Counted from the stretch's first letter, positions 35,646 through 44,377 are shown. The stretch is 64,000 nucleotides of DNA from CAZDDB01 sp963843285 (GCA_963843285.1 CAWJJO010000013.1:1-64000); one strand, 5' to 3'. Made by a program: numbers and translations. Notes: generated from the letters alone by a model not told the origin.

Positions 35646-35737
35646 AGAAAATGTACAAACTCCCAGGGCCGGCGGGGGCGCAGGCGACGCAATCCGGTAG
35701 CTTGACTTTCGGGTGATCCCCCCGTATCATTCACTTT

Positions 35738-35760
35738 TTGCAATTGCATTGCGATTGCAA
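35738..35760. promoter_or_regulatory. Candidate Fur-family operator (7-1-7-1-7 palindrome)
   Basis: TTGCAAT-T-GCATTGC-G-ATTGCAA: the outer heptamers are exact inverted repeats and the central block is nearly symmetric, giving 20 of 23 positions in dyad. It ends 12 bp before the ATG of the Fur-family gene at 35773, the position expected for autoregulation of the iron operon. That it binds this particular protein is an inference. Confidence 0.7.
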
Positions 35761-35772
35761 TAAGGATCGTGA

Positions 35773-36231
35773 ATGACTGAAAGTGTAGATCACCGTTTTG
35801 AAGAGTTTGTCCGCCGTCACAAGGGACGTCTGACACCTCAACGGCAGTTTATCGTGAAGGAGTTTCTTGCGCTACACGGTCATTACGGGATTGATGAGCT
35901 TCACGAACGCCTCCGCAAAAAAGGGCAGCGGATTAACCCTTCCACAATCTACAGGACGCTGAAACTGTTGGTGCAAGCGGGCATCGCAGTGGAACGACAG
36001 TTTGCAAACGGCAATACCAAATACGATGTCAATGTCGCTCATCACGATCATTTGATCTGTCTGAAATGCAACAAGATCCTCGAGTTTGACAGCCCAAAGC
36101 TGGAAGGATTGCAGGCGAGGATCGTTCGCAGTCTCGGATTCGAGATGTCCTTCCATAAGCATGAAATTTACGGCTACTGTGCAGCGTGCCGCAGACAAAA
36201 ATCGAGGAAGGTGACAAAACATGTGGAGTAA
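35773..36231 (+). CDS. Fur-family metalloregulator
   Basis: 152 residues. The N-terminal winged helix carries LTPQRQFIVKEFL and NPSTIYRTLKLLVQAGI, a typical Fur DNA-recognition helix. The C-terminal metal and dimerisation domain has HHDHLICLKCNKILEFD, the hinge-type HxH metal site and first Zn CxxC, and a second CAACRRQ pair. It would repress with bound metal; given the downstream FTR1 locus, iron is the likely signal, but Zur or PerR cannot be excluded. Its 3' end overlaps the FTR1 gene by 11 bp, which makes it the first gene of the operon, and a near-perfect operator lies at 35738-35760. Confidence 0.92.
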   Translation: MTESVDHRFEEFVRRHKGRLTPQRQFIVKEFLALHGHYGIDELHERLRKKGQRINPSTIYRTLKLLVQAGIAVERQFANGNTKYDVNVAHHDHLICLKCNKILEFDSPKLEGLQARIVRSLGFEMSFHKHEIYGYCAACRRQKSRKVTKHVE

Positions 36232-37474
36232 TCTTCTTTCGTCTCTGGTGATTACTCTACGGGAAGGAATCGAAGGCGCTCTTGCCGTCGCGATAGTTCT
36301 TCTATACCTCCGGAAAACCGGGAGGCAATCGATGACTTCCGCCGTCTGGTGGGGATTGGGAAGTGCGCTGCTGGGAAGCATCGCCGGCGCGATTCTCCTT
36401 CAACGCCTCTCGCTCAACGGCGAGATCGTGGAAGGCGTTCTGATGTTTGTTGCTGCGTTCTTTGTAACCACAATGATCGTATGGATGTGGCGTTCCGCCA
36501 GGGGGTTAAAAAAAGAGATCGAAGCGAAAATCGAAGAGCTTGCTCAGACAGAGCAATCAGGCCAGGGATGGTTTGCTCTTTTTGCTTTTACGTTTCTAAT
36601 GATTTTTCGGGAAGGAATCGAGACCGTGGTTTTCCTGAGCGCGGTAAATCTTACAACGGATGCGCTGGTCAGTTTTCTCGGTGGAATGATCGGACTGATT
36701 CTTGCTGTGCTCTTCGGAGTCTTTTTTGTGCGTGGTTCCATCCGGATCGACCTGGGCCGCTTTTTCAAGATCACAGGGATCGTGCTTCTCTTGTTTGTCA
36801 TCCAGCTGGTAATTGGAGGATTTCATGAACTGGGAGAAGGTGGGCTGATCAACATTGGTCCCCGGGAGATGGCGATTGTCGGCCCATTTGTGAAAAACAA
36901 TGCATTGTTCTTGATTGGAGTTCTGCTCATCCCTTTCTTGATGTTGATGATTCCTGCGCGCCAGAAACCGGTGGAGTTGCCCGAAAGCGTGGCCCAGCGG
37001 AGACTTGTGCTTGCGCAGCAGAACAGACAGAGAATTTGGCGAAGGTCCGCTGCATTTCTGTCCCTGGTGATCGTTCTGTTTATCGGATACGACTTTGTAT
37101 ACGGACAAAGTAGAAAGACTTTTTCGTCACCGGAACCGCTCACTGCATCTGGCGGGGAAGTCCGGATCCCGGTATCTGCTGTTTCAGATGGTGATCTGCA
37201 CCGATACGTATTGAACGGATCCAAAGTGCGAATGATCGTGTTGAAAACGGGAGAGGGTCTTGTAGTAGCGTTCGATGCTTGCGAAATCTGTGGAAGCCAG
37301 GGTTATGTGCAGGAAGCGGGCTCAGTCATTTGCCTGAACTGTTCCGCCGATATCAACCCTGCCACCATCGGACGCGGCGGCGGATGTAATCCGATTCCGC
37401 TTGCGTTTCACGAAGAAGGCGGATTCCTGGTTGTCCATGTTGACGATTTGATGAAGCAGACAAAGAAATTTTAG
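36221..37474 (+). CDS. FTR1-family iron permease fused to a DUF2318 domain
   Basis: 417 residues. The membrane part (residues 1-300, about seven helices) carries two REGIE motifs (14-18 and 130-134), the iron-coordinating signature of FTR1/EfeU permeases. The C-terminal ~110 residues match DUF2318, with Cys pairs CEIC (354-357) and CLNC (371-374), the following GRGGGCNP and a beta-rich fold. This fusion is known from the Ftr1/P19-type loci of Campylobacter and related bacteria. It is expected to move ferric or ferrous iron through the inner membrane, and the DUF2318 region faces the periplasm by topology. It is followed after 55 bp by the first FtsX-type permease. Confidence 0.9.
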   Translation: MWSNLLSSLVITLREGIEGALAVAIVLLYLRKTGRQSMTSAVWWGLGSALLGSIAGAILLQRLSLNGEIVEGVLMFVAAFFVTTMIVWMWRSARGLKKEIEAKIEELAQTEQSGQGWFALFAFTFLMIFREGIETVVFLSAVNLTTDALVSFLGGMIGLILAVLFGVFFVRGSIRIDLGRFFKITGIVLLLFVIQLVIGGFHELGEGGLINIGPREMAIVGPFVKNNALFLIGVLLIPFLMLMIPARQKPVELPESVAQRRLVLAQQNRQRIWRRSAAFLSLVIVLFIGYDFVYGQSRKTFSSPEPLTASGGEVRIPVSAVSDGDLHRYVLNGSKVRMIVLKTGEGLVVAFDACEICGSQGYVQEAGSVICLNCSADINPATIGRGGGCNPIPLAFHEEGGFLVVHVDDLMKQTKKF

Positions 37475-37529
37475 GAGATGGGGGATAAAAAAGGGATAGG
37501 GGGATATTGGTAGGCGCGGATATAAGAAT

Positions 37530-38768
37530 ATGTGGTGGAATTTGATTTTTAATTCGTTCCGGCGCGATCCGAGAAAGAAGGCGATCGCAATCTCAGCGGT
37601 CGCGCTGGCAACCTGTCTTGCCACATTCCTTCTAAACTGGTCGCTGAATTTGGGGGATAAGATTCAGCGGGATCTCCGCGCATATGGCGCCAATATCGTG
37701 ATTACTCCGCAGGGAGACTCTCTTCCTTTGGTAGTAGGGAATACGGAAGCTGGATTTGCCGCAAGCGATCGTTTTTTGAACACATCGGACATCGTCAAAA
37801 CCCGCAAGATTTTCTGGACAAACCAGATTGTGGCATTCGCACCGATGCTTCCGTGGAGAATCAATGTTTGGGAGCACCCGGTAACGATTGTGGGGACCGA
37901 GTTTGGGGAACGATCATCGCAGTCATCGTTTCCTAAGACAGCGCCCTATCTGTCATTGACAGGGAGATGGCCCGCGTCATCCGAAGAGGTGGTCGTGGGA
38001 CGCGCCCTGGCAGAAAGATTCAAGGTTCGTGCCGGCAATACGATCCAGGCAAACCAAAGGCCTTATCGTGTTGTTGGTGTGGTGCAGTCCGGCGGACAGG
38101 AGGATCAGCAGATCTTTGCCCGGCTGGATACAGTGCAGAATCTGTCCGGGCACGAAGGCCAGTTTAAACAATTGCTTGTAAGCGCGATGGTAACATCGGA
38201 AAATCCATTGTACTGGAAGTATCAACACAACCCGGGTGCGCTATCTCCGAAGGAACAGGAGCGCTATTACTGCACGCCTTATATCACGTCGATCGCGGAG
38301 GACATAAGCAAAGCATTTTCCGGATCGGAGGCAAGAATCTTGAGACAGATCAGCAGGGGTGAGGAAAAGATTTCCAGTAAAGTGAACTGGCTCATGCTTC
38401 TGGTGACCCTCGCCGCCCTGGTCGCTTCTTCATTGACAATGACCAGCACAACTACCGCGATGATTCTGGAACGGAGAAAAGAACTTTCTCTGATGAAGGC
38501 TCTTGGTTCGCGAAATTCTTTTATTGTTGGCTATCTATTTACCGAAATCCTTCTTCTTGGCATAGTCGGGAGCATCGCGGGATATGGGCTCGGCAGCTTT
38601 TTGTCCGTTGCCCTGAGCCAGTCTATTTTCCAAGATCATTTGCAGCTCAAAGGAATTGTTTTTCCGATTGTTGGTTGTGTCGGCATTTTGATCATCTGTT
38701 GCGGCAGTGTGTGGCCCTTGCGCCGCGCCATTGCGCTCGATCCGGCAGTAGCGTTGAAAGACTTATGA
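37530..38768 (+). CDS. FtsX-type ABC permease of the iron locus (first)
   Basis: 412 residues. One N-terminal helix (near residue 20-38), a long periplasmic domain, then three C-terminal helices with the conserved TTAMILERRKELSLMKALGS cytoplasmic loop. This is the MacB/FtsX architecture. The periplasmic domain contains RDLRAYGANIVITPQGDSLP, matching the second permease's RELRDYGPNVILTPNP, so the two are paralogous halves of one transporter. Its end overlaps the next gene by 4 bp. Confidence 0.88.
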   Translation: MWWNLIFNSFRRDPRKKAIAISAVALATCLATFLLNWSLNLGDKIQRDLRAYGANIVITPQGDSLPLVVGNTEAGFAASDRFLNTSDIVKTRKIFWTNQIVAFAPMLPWRINVWEHPVTIVGTEFGERSSQSSFPKTAPYLSLTGRWPASSEEVVVGRALAERFKVRAGNTIQANQRPYRVVGVVQSGGQEDQQIFARLDTVQNLSGHEGQFKQLLVSAMVTSENPLYWKYQHNPGALSPKEQERYYCTPYITSIAEDISKAFSGSEARILRQISRGEEKISSKVNWLMLLVTLAALVASSLTMTSTTTAMILERRKELSLMKALGSRNSFIVGYLFTEILLLGIVGSIAGYGLGSFLSVALSQSIFQDHLQLKGIVFPIVGCVGILIICCGSVWPLRRAIALDPAVALKDL

Positions 38769-39883
38769 GCCGGAATGGGTTCCGATGGAGATTGCTCAAA
38801 CAGGCGATCCTGCAAAAGAAAGCAAAGGCCCTGCTGGTGATTCTGGCAGTCGCGGTGGGGGCGTCGGTTCTTGCTGCGTTGTTGAATTTGAAAGGAGATC
38901 TACGCTACAGGATGAATCGTGAGCTGCGCGATTACGGTCCGAATGTGATCCTGACTCCCAATCCCGCAGAAAACGATGTGTATCTTACAGACGATCTTCT
39001 GCCTTCGATCCAGCAATTTGCTGGGGCTCATTCGGTGATGGTGTTCACACCCCAGATCTACGTGCCTGTGAAAATCAATGGTCATCTTGCGGTGATGAAC
39101 GGAGCTTCGCTCGCGTCTCTCCGCAAACTCTATCCCGGGTGGAAATGGGACAGCGGCTCCGTGGAAGGCGTAATTCTCGGGGCGCGTCTTGCTAGGAAGC
39201 TCGGTGTAAAATCCGGGAACAGCACAGAAATTGAATATGGCGAGAAGAAACAAACCTTATCCGTGACAGGACTTGTAGAAGGTGGTGAATCGGAAGATGA
39301 TCAGATCTTTGTGGATTTGCCTCTTGCGCAAAGGATCAGCTCGAATGAGCATCGCTTCCATGCCGTGGCCCTGAGTGTGGTGGGTGAAATACCGGATGTG
39401 GAGCGGAACCTGGATGCATATACAAAATCAGAAAAACGCATTACATATCATGTCCTTCGAAGGATCTCGGTTGCGGAAACACAAATCCTGGACAAGATTT
39501 CCAACCTGATGACTCTGGTGATCACGATTATTTTTCTCACATTGTTTTTCTGTATCCAGACAACCGTTTCCGCCATTTTACTTTCCAGGCAATCGGAGAT
39601 CGCCCTGTTCCGCGTACTCGGAGCCAGAAGAAAACAAATCACAGCCGAGCTGATCCTGGAGCTTCTCACCCTTGCTTTGGCCGGTGGATTGCTCGGTTTT
39701 GCCACTGGAATCCTGATGGCGCAAGTGTTGGGGAAGGTTCTGTTCCAAACATGGGTCATTCCGCGATTCAGTACATTCCTGATCACCATCCTGTGTTCGC
39801 TGGCCATGGTGATCGTGGCATCATTCTGGCCGATTCGCCGCGCAATCAACAGGCAAGCGGCTCTGGTGTTGAAAGAAGCATGA
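38765..39883 (+). CDS. FtsX-type ABC permease of the iron locus (second)
   Basis: 372 residues, ATG at 38765 overlapping the previous stop (ATGA). It has the same topology as its partner: N-terminal helix (KALLVILAVAVGASVLAALL), periplasmic domain and three C-terminal helices with SAILLSRQSEIALFRVLGARR. It forms a heterodimer with the first permease and is powered by the ATPase encoded next, which it overlaps by 4 bp. The frame is open from 38675, but that part lies inside the first permease. Confidence 0.88.
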   Translation: MSRNGFRWRLLKQAILQKKAKALLVILAVAVGASVLAALLNLKGDLRYRMNRELRDYGPNVILTPNPAENDVYLTDDLLPSIQQFAGAHSVMVFTPQIYVPVKINGHLAVMNGASLASLRKLYPGWKWDSGSVEGVILGARLARKLGVKSGNSTEIEYGEKKQTLSVTGLVEGGESEDDQIFVDLPLAQRISSNEHRFHAVALSVVGEIPDVERNLDAYTKSEKRITYHVLRRISVAETQILDKISNLMTLVITIIFLTLFFCIQTTVSAILLSRQSEIALFRVLGARRKQITAELILELLTLALAGGLLGFATGILMAQVLGKVLFQTWVIPRFSTFLITILCSLAMVIVASFWPIRRAINRQAALVLKEA

Positions 39884-40977
39884 GTCTGATTGAGTTAAAG
39901 CAAGTGACAAAAGTGTATGCGGATGGTCTGAAGGCTCTGGATCATCTCGACCTGGAAATCCCTGAAGGCGAGTGGGTTTCCGTTATGGGTCCGTCCGGTT
40001 CCGGGAAAACCACACTCTTGAATATGATCGGATTGCTCGACCGTTCCACATCCGGATCTGTGCTGATTGACGGCAAAGATACAAGCCGATTTACGGAAAA
40101 GGAGATGACAATTTTCCGGAGACAGAAGGTCGGCATGATCTTTCAGCAATTTCATCTCGTGCCGCATTTGACCGCTCTGGAAAACGTGTTGCTTGCACAA
40201 TATTTTCATAGCATGGTGGACGAAGCGCAGGCCGTAGAATTGATGGCGCAGATCGGATTGGGCGAGCGTTTGCGTCATCTTCCTGCGCAACTTTCCGGCG
40301 GGGAACAGCAGCGAGTCTGTATTGCGCGCGCGTTGATCAACGAACCGAAAGTATTACTGGCAGACGAGCCTACCGGGAATCTGGATGAGGCAAACGAAAA
40401 GGAAATCATCCGCTTGCTGATGAAACTTCATGAAAGGGAAGGTCTCACGATCGTGATGGTGACTCATGACGCGGTTGTAGGCAGGATGGCGGACCGTCAA
40501 ATTGAGCTGAATCACGGACGGCTGATCTCCGCAACTTATCTGGTCAAGCAGATGGAAGATGATATTGATGATGCATTGGAGCAGCTCTGGCTTTTGAAAG
40601 AGGAAGATCATATGGATGCGGATCATGTGCAGAATGCATCGATCCTGAAGGAAGATACGCTGGCACATTTGCGGGCCATCCGCTTGATTCAAATGGATAA
40701 CGGGTCGTTTGTGTTTACGCCGGCCGGAGAGTCGCGTGCGCGCGATATCATCCGTCGCCACCGGCTGGGTGAATGTTTGTTCGCTCAAACCTTCGGCCTT
40801 TCTACGCGGGAAGCTTCGAACGAAGCCTGTCAGCTCGAACACATCATCAGTCCCGAGGTTGCGGAGCGGATTTGCTCGTTCCTGGGTCATCCTCAAACCT
40901 GTCCGCACGGACACGGCATTCCAGCCGGCAAATGTTGCCAGACTGCCCGTCCCGCGAACGATGAAAAGACCGGTTAA
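39880..40977 (+). CDS. ABC transporter ATPase fused to a DtxR-like iron-sensing region
   Basis: 365 residues; ATG at 39880. Residues 1-222 are a MacB-type ATPase with Walker A GPSGSGKT (37-44), signature LSGGEQQR (138-145), Walker B LLADEP (159-164) and H196. Residues 226-350 match a DtxR/MntR-type regulator: a winged-helix-like part (DALEQLWLL to the PAGESRARDI wing) followed by the metal-binding and dimerisation domain RRHRLGECLF...EACQLEHIISPEVAERI...GHPQTCPHGHGIP. Conserved ligands are H294, E298, C317, E320 and H321; the DtxR His98 position is Ser. The helix-turn-helix is about five residues shorter than in MntR, so DNA binding may be lost. The region probably senses iron and controls the ATPase; that is inference. 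Confidence 0.88.
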   Translation: MSLIELKQVTKVYADGLKALDHLDLEIPEGEWVSVMGPSGSGKTTLLNMIGLLDRSTSGSVLIDGKDTSRFTEKEMTIFRRQKVGMIFQQFHLVPHLTALENVLLAQYFHSMVDEAQAVELMAQIGLGERLRHLPAQLSGGEQQRVCIARALINEPKVLLADEPTGNLDEANEKEIIRLLMKLHEREGLTIVMVTHDAVVGRMADRQIELNHGRLISATYLVKQMEDDIDDALEQLWLLKEEDHMDADHVQNASILKEDTLAHLRAIRLIQMDNGSFVFTPAGESRARDIIRRHRLGECLFAQTFGLSTREASNEACQLEHIISPEVAERICSFLGHPQTCPHGHGIPAGKCCQTARPANDEKTG

Positions 40978-40982
40978 GACAA

Positions 40983-41067
40983 CGGTTTGTAACGCCGGCG
41001 TCTCGCCGGCAGAGCTCGCCGATGCACATCCCGATTGGCCGGCGGGGACGCCAGCGCTACAAACCGG
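40983..41067. repeat. Palindromic repeat CGGTTTGTAACGCCGGCG
   Basis: CGGTTTGTAACGCCGGCG at 40983 is the inverted complement of the right end GACGCCAGCGCTACAAACCG at 41048-41067, and two further stems (CGTCTCGCCGGC and GCCGGCGGGG) lie inside. It sits between the iron operon and the BaiN-like gene, so it could end transcription or stabilise the iron mRNA. Confidence 0.65.
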
Positions 41068-41082
41068 CTACTGGTCTTTACC

Positions 41083-42339
41083 ATGTCGGAAGATATAGAC
41101 ATTGTGGTGGTAGGTGCGGGCGCGGCCGGCTTGATGGCGGCGATTACGGGCCGCCGGACGAATCCGGATTGCCGGTTGCTCATGCTCGACAGCGCAAAAC
41201 GCGTCGGAGCGAAAATCCTGATCTCAGGCGGCGGCCGATGCAACGTGACGCATCACGAGGTAGATGAACGCGGCTTTGCAGGTTCATCGCCGGCAGCAAT
41301 TCGTAAGATCCTGCGTCGCTTTGATGTATCCGACACAATCAAATTTTTTGCCGGGATGGGTGTGGAGCTCAAAAGGGAAGAAACGGGCAAGCTATTTCCA
41401 GTTACGGATCGCGCGCAGACAATTATCGATGCTCTGTTGTCTGCAGCACACACTGCAGGAGTGGAGGTCCTGACAACCCGACGCGTCGAATCTGTTGAAA
41501 AAATCGGAACCGCGTTTCGCATCTCCGGCGATTGGGGGAGCGTGGATACACGTCGAGTGATCCTGGCAACAGGCGGGATGAGCGTGCCGAAAACGGGATC
41601 GGACGGACACGGGTACTCGATCGTCTGTTCTCTTGGACATACAGTGACTTCTCAAATTTTCCCGGCGCTTGTGCCCTTACTTCTGCCGCCTGAACACTGT
41701 TTGTGCCGGCTCTCAGGAATCTCTGCCGATGTCGAACTTCAATTGAGATCAGGAACGGGACGATTGATTCGTTCGTTTTGCGGCTCTTTGCTTTGTACAC
41801 ATTTCGGACTTTCTGGTCCGGTTGTACTGGATATGAGCCGTTACTATCTGGATGCATTGATCTCAGGTGCAGACGCTGCCTTGTTTGTAAACTGGTTCCC
41901 AAAGAAATCTCAGGAGCAAATTGAAACTGAATTAAGACATCACGATCGCCGAAATCTTCGAGCACGGTTGCAAGAAGAGTTGCCTGAACGTCTTGTGCTC
42001 GCTCTCTGCGATGAGGCGCAGGTAGATCCTATGACTGCGCCCCATCGTTTGACGCGGGAGGAGCGCAGGCGGATGGTGCGCGTGCTTTCGCGGATGCAAC
42101 TGCCTGTTACAGGCAACCGTGGTTTTCGTTACGCGGAAGTGACTGCAGGTGGTACGCCACTAAGAGAACTGAACCTGAACACTCTAGAATCGCGAGGTTG
42201 TCCGGGGTTATTTCTGTGCGGTGAGATTTGCGACGTGGATGGACGAATCGGCGGATTCAATTTTCAGTGGGCCTGGGCCAGCGGCTATGTGGCGGGACTC
42301 TCTGCGGCAAAATCACTATCCGGGGTTGGTAGGGGCTGA
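41083..42339 (+). CDS. FAD-dependent oxidoreductase, BaiN/RdsA type
   Basis: 418 residues. It starts MSEDIDIVVVGAGAAGLMAAI with the dinucleotide loop GAGAAG, then the family motifs KILISGGGRCNVTH and ELNLNTLESRGCPGLFLCGE, GRIGGFNFQWAWASGYVAG near the C-terminus. These mark the HI0933/BaiN flavoprotein family, whose members reduce steroid or other double bonds or have unknown substrates. Upstream in-frame codons from 41035 belong to a repeat. The gene ends just inside the ~235-bp repeat at 42329. Confidence 0.88.
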   Translation: MSEDIDIVVVGAGAAGLMAAITGRRTNPDCRLLMLDSAKRVGAKILISGGGRCNVTHHEVDERGFAGSSPAAIRKILRRFDVSDTIKFFAGMGVELKREETGKLFPVTDRAQTIIDALLSAAHTAGVEVLTTRRVESVEKIGTAFRISGDWGSVDTRRVILATGGMSVPKTGSDGHGYSIVCSLGHTVTSQIFPALVPLLLPPEHCLCRLSGISADVELQLRSGTGRLIRSFCGSLLCTHFGLSGPVVLDMSRYYLDALISGADAALFVNWFPKKSQEQIETELRHHDRRNLRARLQEELPERLVLALCDEAQVDPMTAPHRLTREERRRMVRVLSRMQLPVTGNRGFRYAEVTAGGTPLRELNLNTLESRGCPGLFLCGEICDVDGRIGGFNFQWAWASGYVAGLSAAKSLSGVGRG

Positions 42340-42560
42340 GCATTTTGCACCGTTGTTCGTTCCGGTTGCCGATGGTCCTTCTTTATTTAGAATCTTATTC
42401 GCAGTTGAAAATGCTCAGCCCGTCATGCGAAATGCCAAATCATGACACCGCCAGGCCGGGCTGTGCATTTGCGTGCACTTGAACGATCCAAAATTGCTTT
42501 CCTGGAAACATGACTTTGATGATAGGCCTTGTTTCACATGGCAAATGCATAGCCCCTACA
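42329..42560. repeat. ~235-bp two-hairpin repeat, copy 1
   Basis: Starts GTAGGGGCTGAGCATTTT and ends GGCAAATGCATAGCCCCTAC. The first hairpin pairs GGGCTGAGCATTTT with AAAATGCTCAGCCC (about 42400-42415); the second pairs GGGCTGTGCATTTGC with GGCAAATGCATAGCCC. A copy with the same layout and matching arms lies in the same direction at 44138-44377, so the two bracket the sigma/anti-sigma genes. The remaining 42561-42835 has no gene and presumably holds the sigma promoter. Confidence 0.8.
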
Positions 42561-42835
42561 TGTCAATGAGGGAGATCAGGAAACGCGCGAAGCACAACCT
42601 GAAGCTCGAGACTCGTGTTAGACAGATTTCGCCCGCGGTCCATTCAGTCTAGTTGAGACACTCCCCCCTCAAGGTTGTTTTCCCCCAAACGCATCTATAC
42701 CATCTGTAAACTCTGCAAACAACATACCAGCTGTGGCTCGAGGAAGATTCGGTTCTCAAAGGCAATCTTTTGCGCGTTGAACTGACAAAATCTGACTCAT
42801 TGCAAGCCGCCGGGCATCGACTACAATAGGGATAC

Positions 42836-43384
42836 ATGACCGATATCGAGTTAATCTCAAGCATCGTCAAACGGAATCGTCAGGCTTTCGACCTGTTCTA
42901 CGACAGGTACGCTCAAATCATTTTTAACCTCTGTGTTCGTATATTAAGGGAGGAGGCAGAAGCCGAAGACGTGTTGCAGGAGATATTTGTCCAGATATGG
43001 CGCGAGGCAGAGCGGTTTGATCCCTCGCGAGCATCCGTCAAGACATGGTTGTTCACAATCGCCAGAAGCAGGTCGCTGGATCGTTATCGGAGCCGTAAAA
43101 CTGCAAAACAGCGTCTGGACGACGGTGCTGAAGATGGTTTAGAGCAGATTGCCAGTAATGAAGATTTGCAGACTACGACCGTTATGCAGCGTTACGTGAG
43201 CAATGCTCTTGATCAGCTGACAAAGGACCAAAGAGTTGTCCTGGAGCTTTCCTACTATCAGGGAATGACCCAGGAAGAAATTGCGGATCGACTCGGTGAA
43301 CCTCTGGGGACAATCAAAAGCCGGATTCGATCCGCCTTGGCTAAGCTTCGCTCGCTGTTTTCCGGAAATCAACCTAATGTTTGA
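42836..43384 (+). CDS. ECF-type RNA polymerase sigma factor
   Basis: 182 residues with only regions 2 and 4. Region 2 reads FYDRYAQIIFNLCVRILREEAEAEDVLQEIF and binds the -10 element; region 4 has VLELSYYQGMTQEEIADRLGEPLGTIKSRIRSAL and binds -35. The pattern and partner suggest the SigK-like ECF group. The gene overlaps the anti-sigma gene by 8 bp, so it is translationally coupled and its activity is held by that protein. Confidence 0.92.
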   Translation: MTDIELISSIVKRNRQAFDLFYDRYAQIIFNLCVRILREEAEAEDVLQEIFVQIWREAERFDPSRASVKTWLFTIARSRSLDRYRSRKTAKQRLDDGAEDGLEQIASNEDLQTTTVMQRYVSNALDQLTKDQRVVLELSYYQGMTQEEIADRLGEPLGTIKSRIRSALAKLRSLFSGNQPNV

Positions 43385-44120
43385 ACATGAGTTTCTCGAA
43401 TCAATTCCGTTATACGCCGCTGGTGCGCTCACTGGTTCGGCAAAGGAGAAATTAGAGCGACATCTGGAAGAAGGATGCGAAATCTGCGAACCGGAATTGA
43501 TGATCTTCCGCGAGACTGTTGATCGTTTGCCTTATGCCCTTCCGCAACGCAGACTGCGTCCTGAGCTGAAGGAGACAATTCGAAAACGATTGGAACGGGA
43601 ACAAACCACACCGCCGGTACTGAACTGGAAGCCGGTTCTGCTTGCCGCTGCGTCGGTTGTTTTCGTGCTGCTCGCGGCCGCTTTGTTCTCGAAACAAAAT
43701 CGGGAATTGCTACAGAAGGAAAGCGAGATCGTGCAGATCCAGCAGGTTCTCAGACAGCAAAAGATGGAAATTGAATGGCTGCGCGATCCATCGGTCCAGC
43801 TTGCGCTGCTTACCGGTTTACAACCCACGCCCGCCGCGAAAGCGAAAATGCTCTGGAGTCCGAATGCCTCGAAAGGAATTTTTTATTGCGATTGGCTTCC
43901 CCCTTTGCCGGCAGGGAAGTCCTACCAGCTCTGGGTAATCGGGGCCAAGGGACCTGTGAGCGCCGGTGTGTTTGATCCCGATCCGCGCGGATCCGCTGTT
44001 GTGACCGTATCCAAAGTTTCTTATCAGGGCGGAGCGCTTCAGTTTGCTGTAACGATCGAGCCGCGTGGTGGTGTTCCGCAGCCCACCGGGTCCATGGTTC
44101 TTGTCGGCAAGCCGCTGTAG
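43377..44120 (+). CDS. Anti-sigma factor, RskA type
   Basis: 247 residues. The N-terminal zinc-binding-like segment ERHLEEGCEICEPE (H-x4-C-x2-C) contacts the sigma factor. One membrane helix (about residues 82-102, KPVLLAAASVVFVLLAAALF) follows, then a helical linker and a periplasmic RskA C-terminal domain (residues 155-247, with YCDWLPPLPAGKSYQLWVI and the GAKGPVSAGVF motif). It should hold the upstream ECF sigma factor until regulated proteolysis. The pair is flanked by two copies of the 42329-type repeat. Confidence 0.9.
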   Translation: MFEHEFLESIPLYAAGALTGSAKEKLERHLEEGCEICEPELMIFRETVDRLPYALPQRRLRPELKETIRKRLEREQTTPPVLNWKPVLLAAASVVFVLLAAALFSKQNRELLQKESEIVQIQQVLRQQKMEIEWLRDPSVQLALLTGLQPTPAAKAKMLWSPNASKGIFYCDWLPPLPAGKSYQLWVIGAKGPVSAGVFDPDPRGSAVVTVSKVSYQGGALQFAVTIEPRGGVPQPTGSMVLVGKPL

Positions 44121-44137
44121 AAGCACCATTTCAACCC

Positions 44138-44377
44138 GTAGGGGCTGAGCATTTTCCCCTGAAGTTTTGTTCCGGCCGCAATCGTGGGTGGACTCCTTTG
44201 TGGCTTAATTGTTGTTGGCAGCAGAAAATGCTCAGTCCGTCACAGGAAGTGGGAGTTTTTTTCTACTCGGAAACGGGCTGTGCATTTTGCGTGCACTTGG
44301 ATGAACCAAAAATTGCTTTTCGGCAACCACAACCTTATTGTTCGGTTGCTTGCGGTTGGCAAATGCACGGCCCATAC
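44138..44377. repeat. ~235-bp two-hairpin repeat, copy 2
   Basis: Starts GTAGGGGCTGAGCATTTT, has the matching AAAATGCTCAGTCC arm near 44228 and a second hairpin between GGGCTGTGCATTTTGCG and GGCAAATGCACGGCCC, ending CATAC at 44377. Loops differ from copy 1 but arms are alike. It fills most of the otherwise gene-free 44121-44464 interval. Confidence 0.8.
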
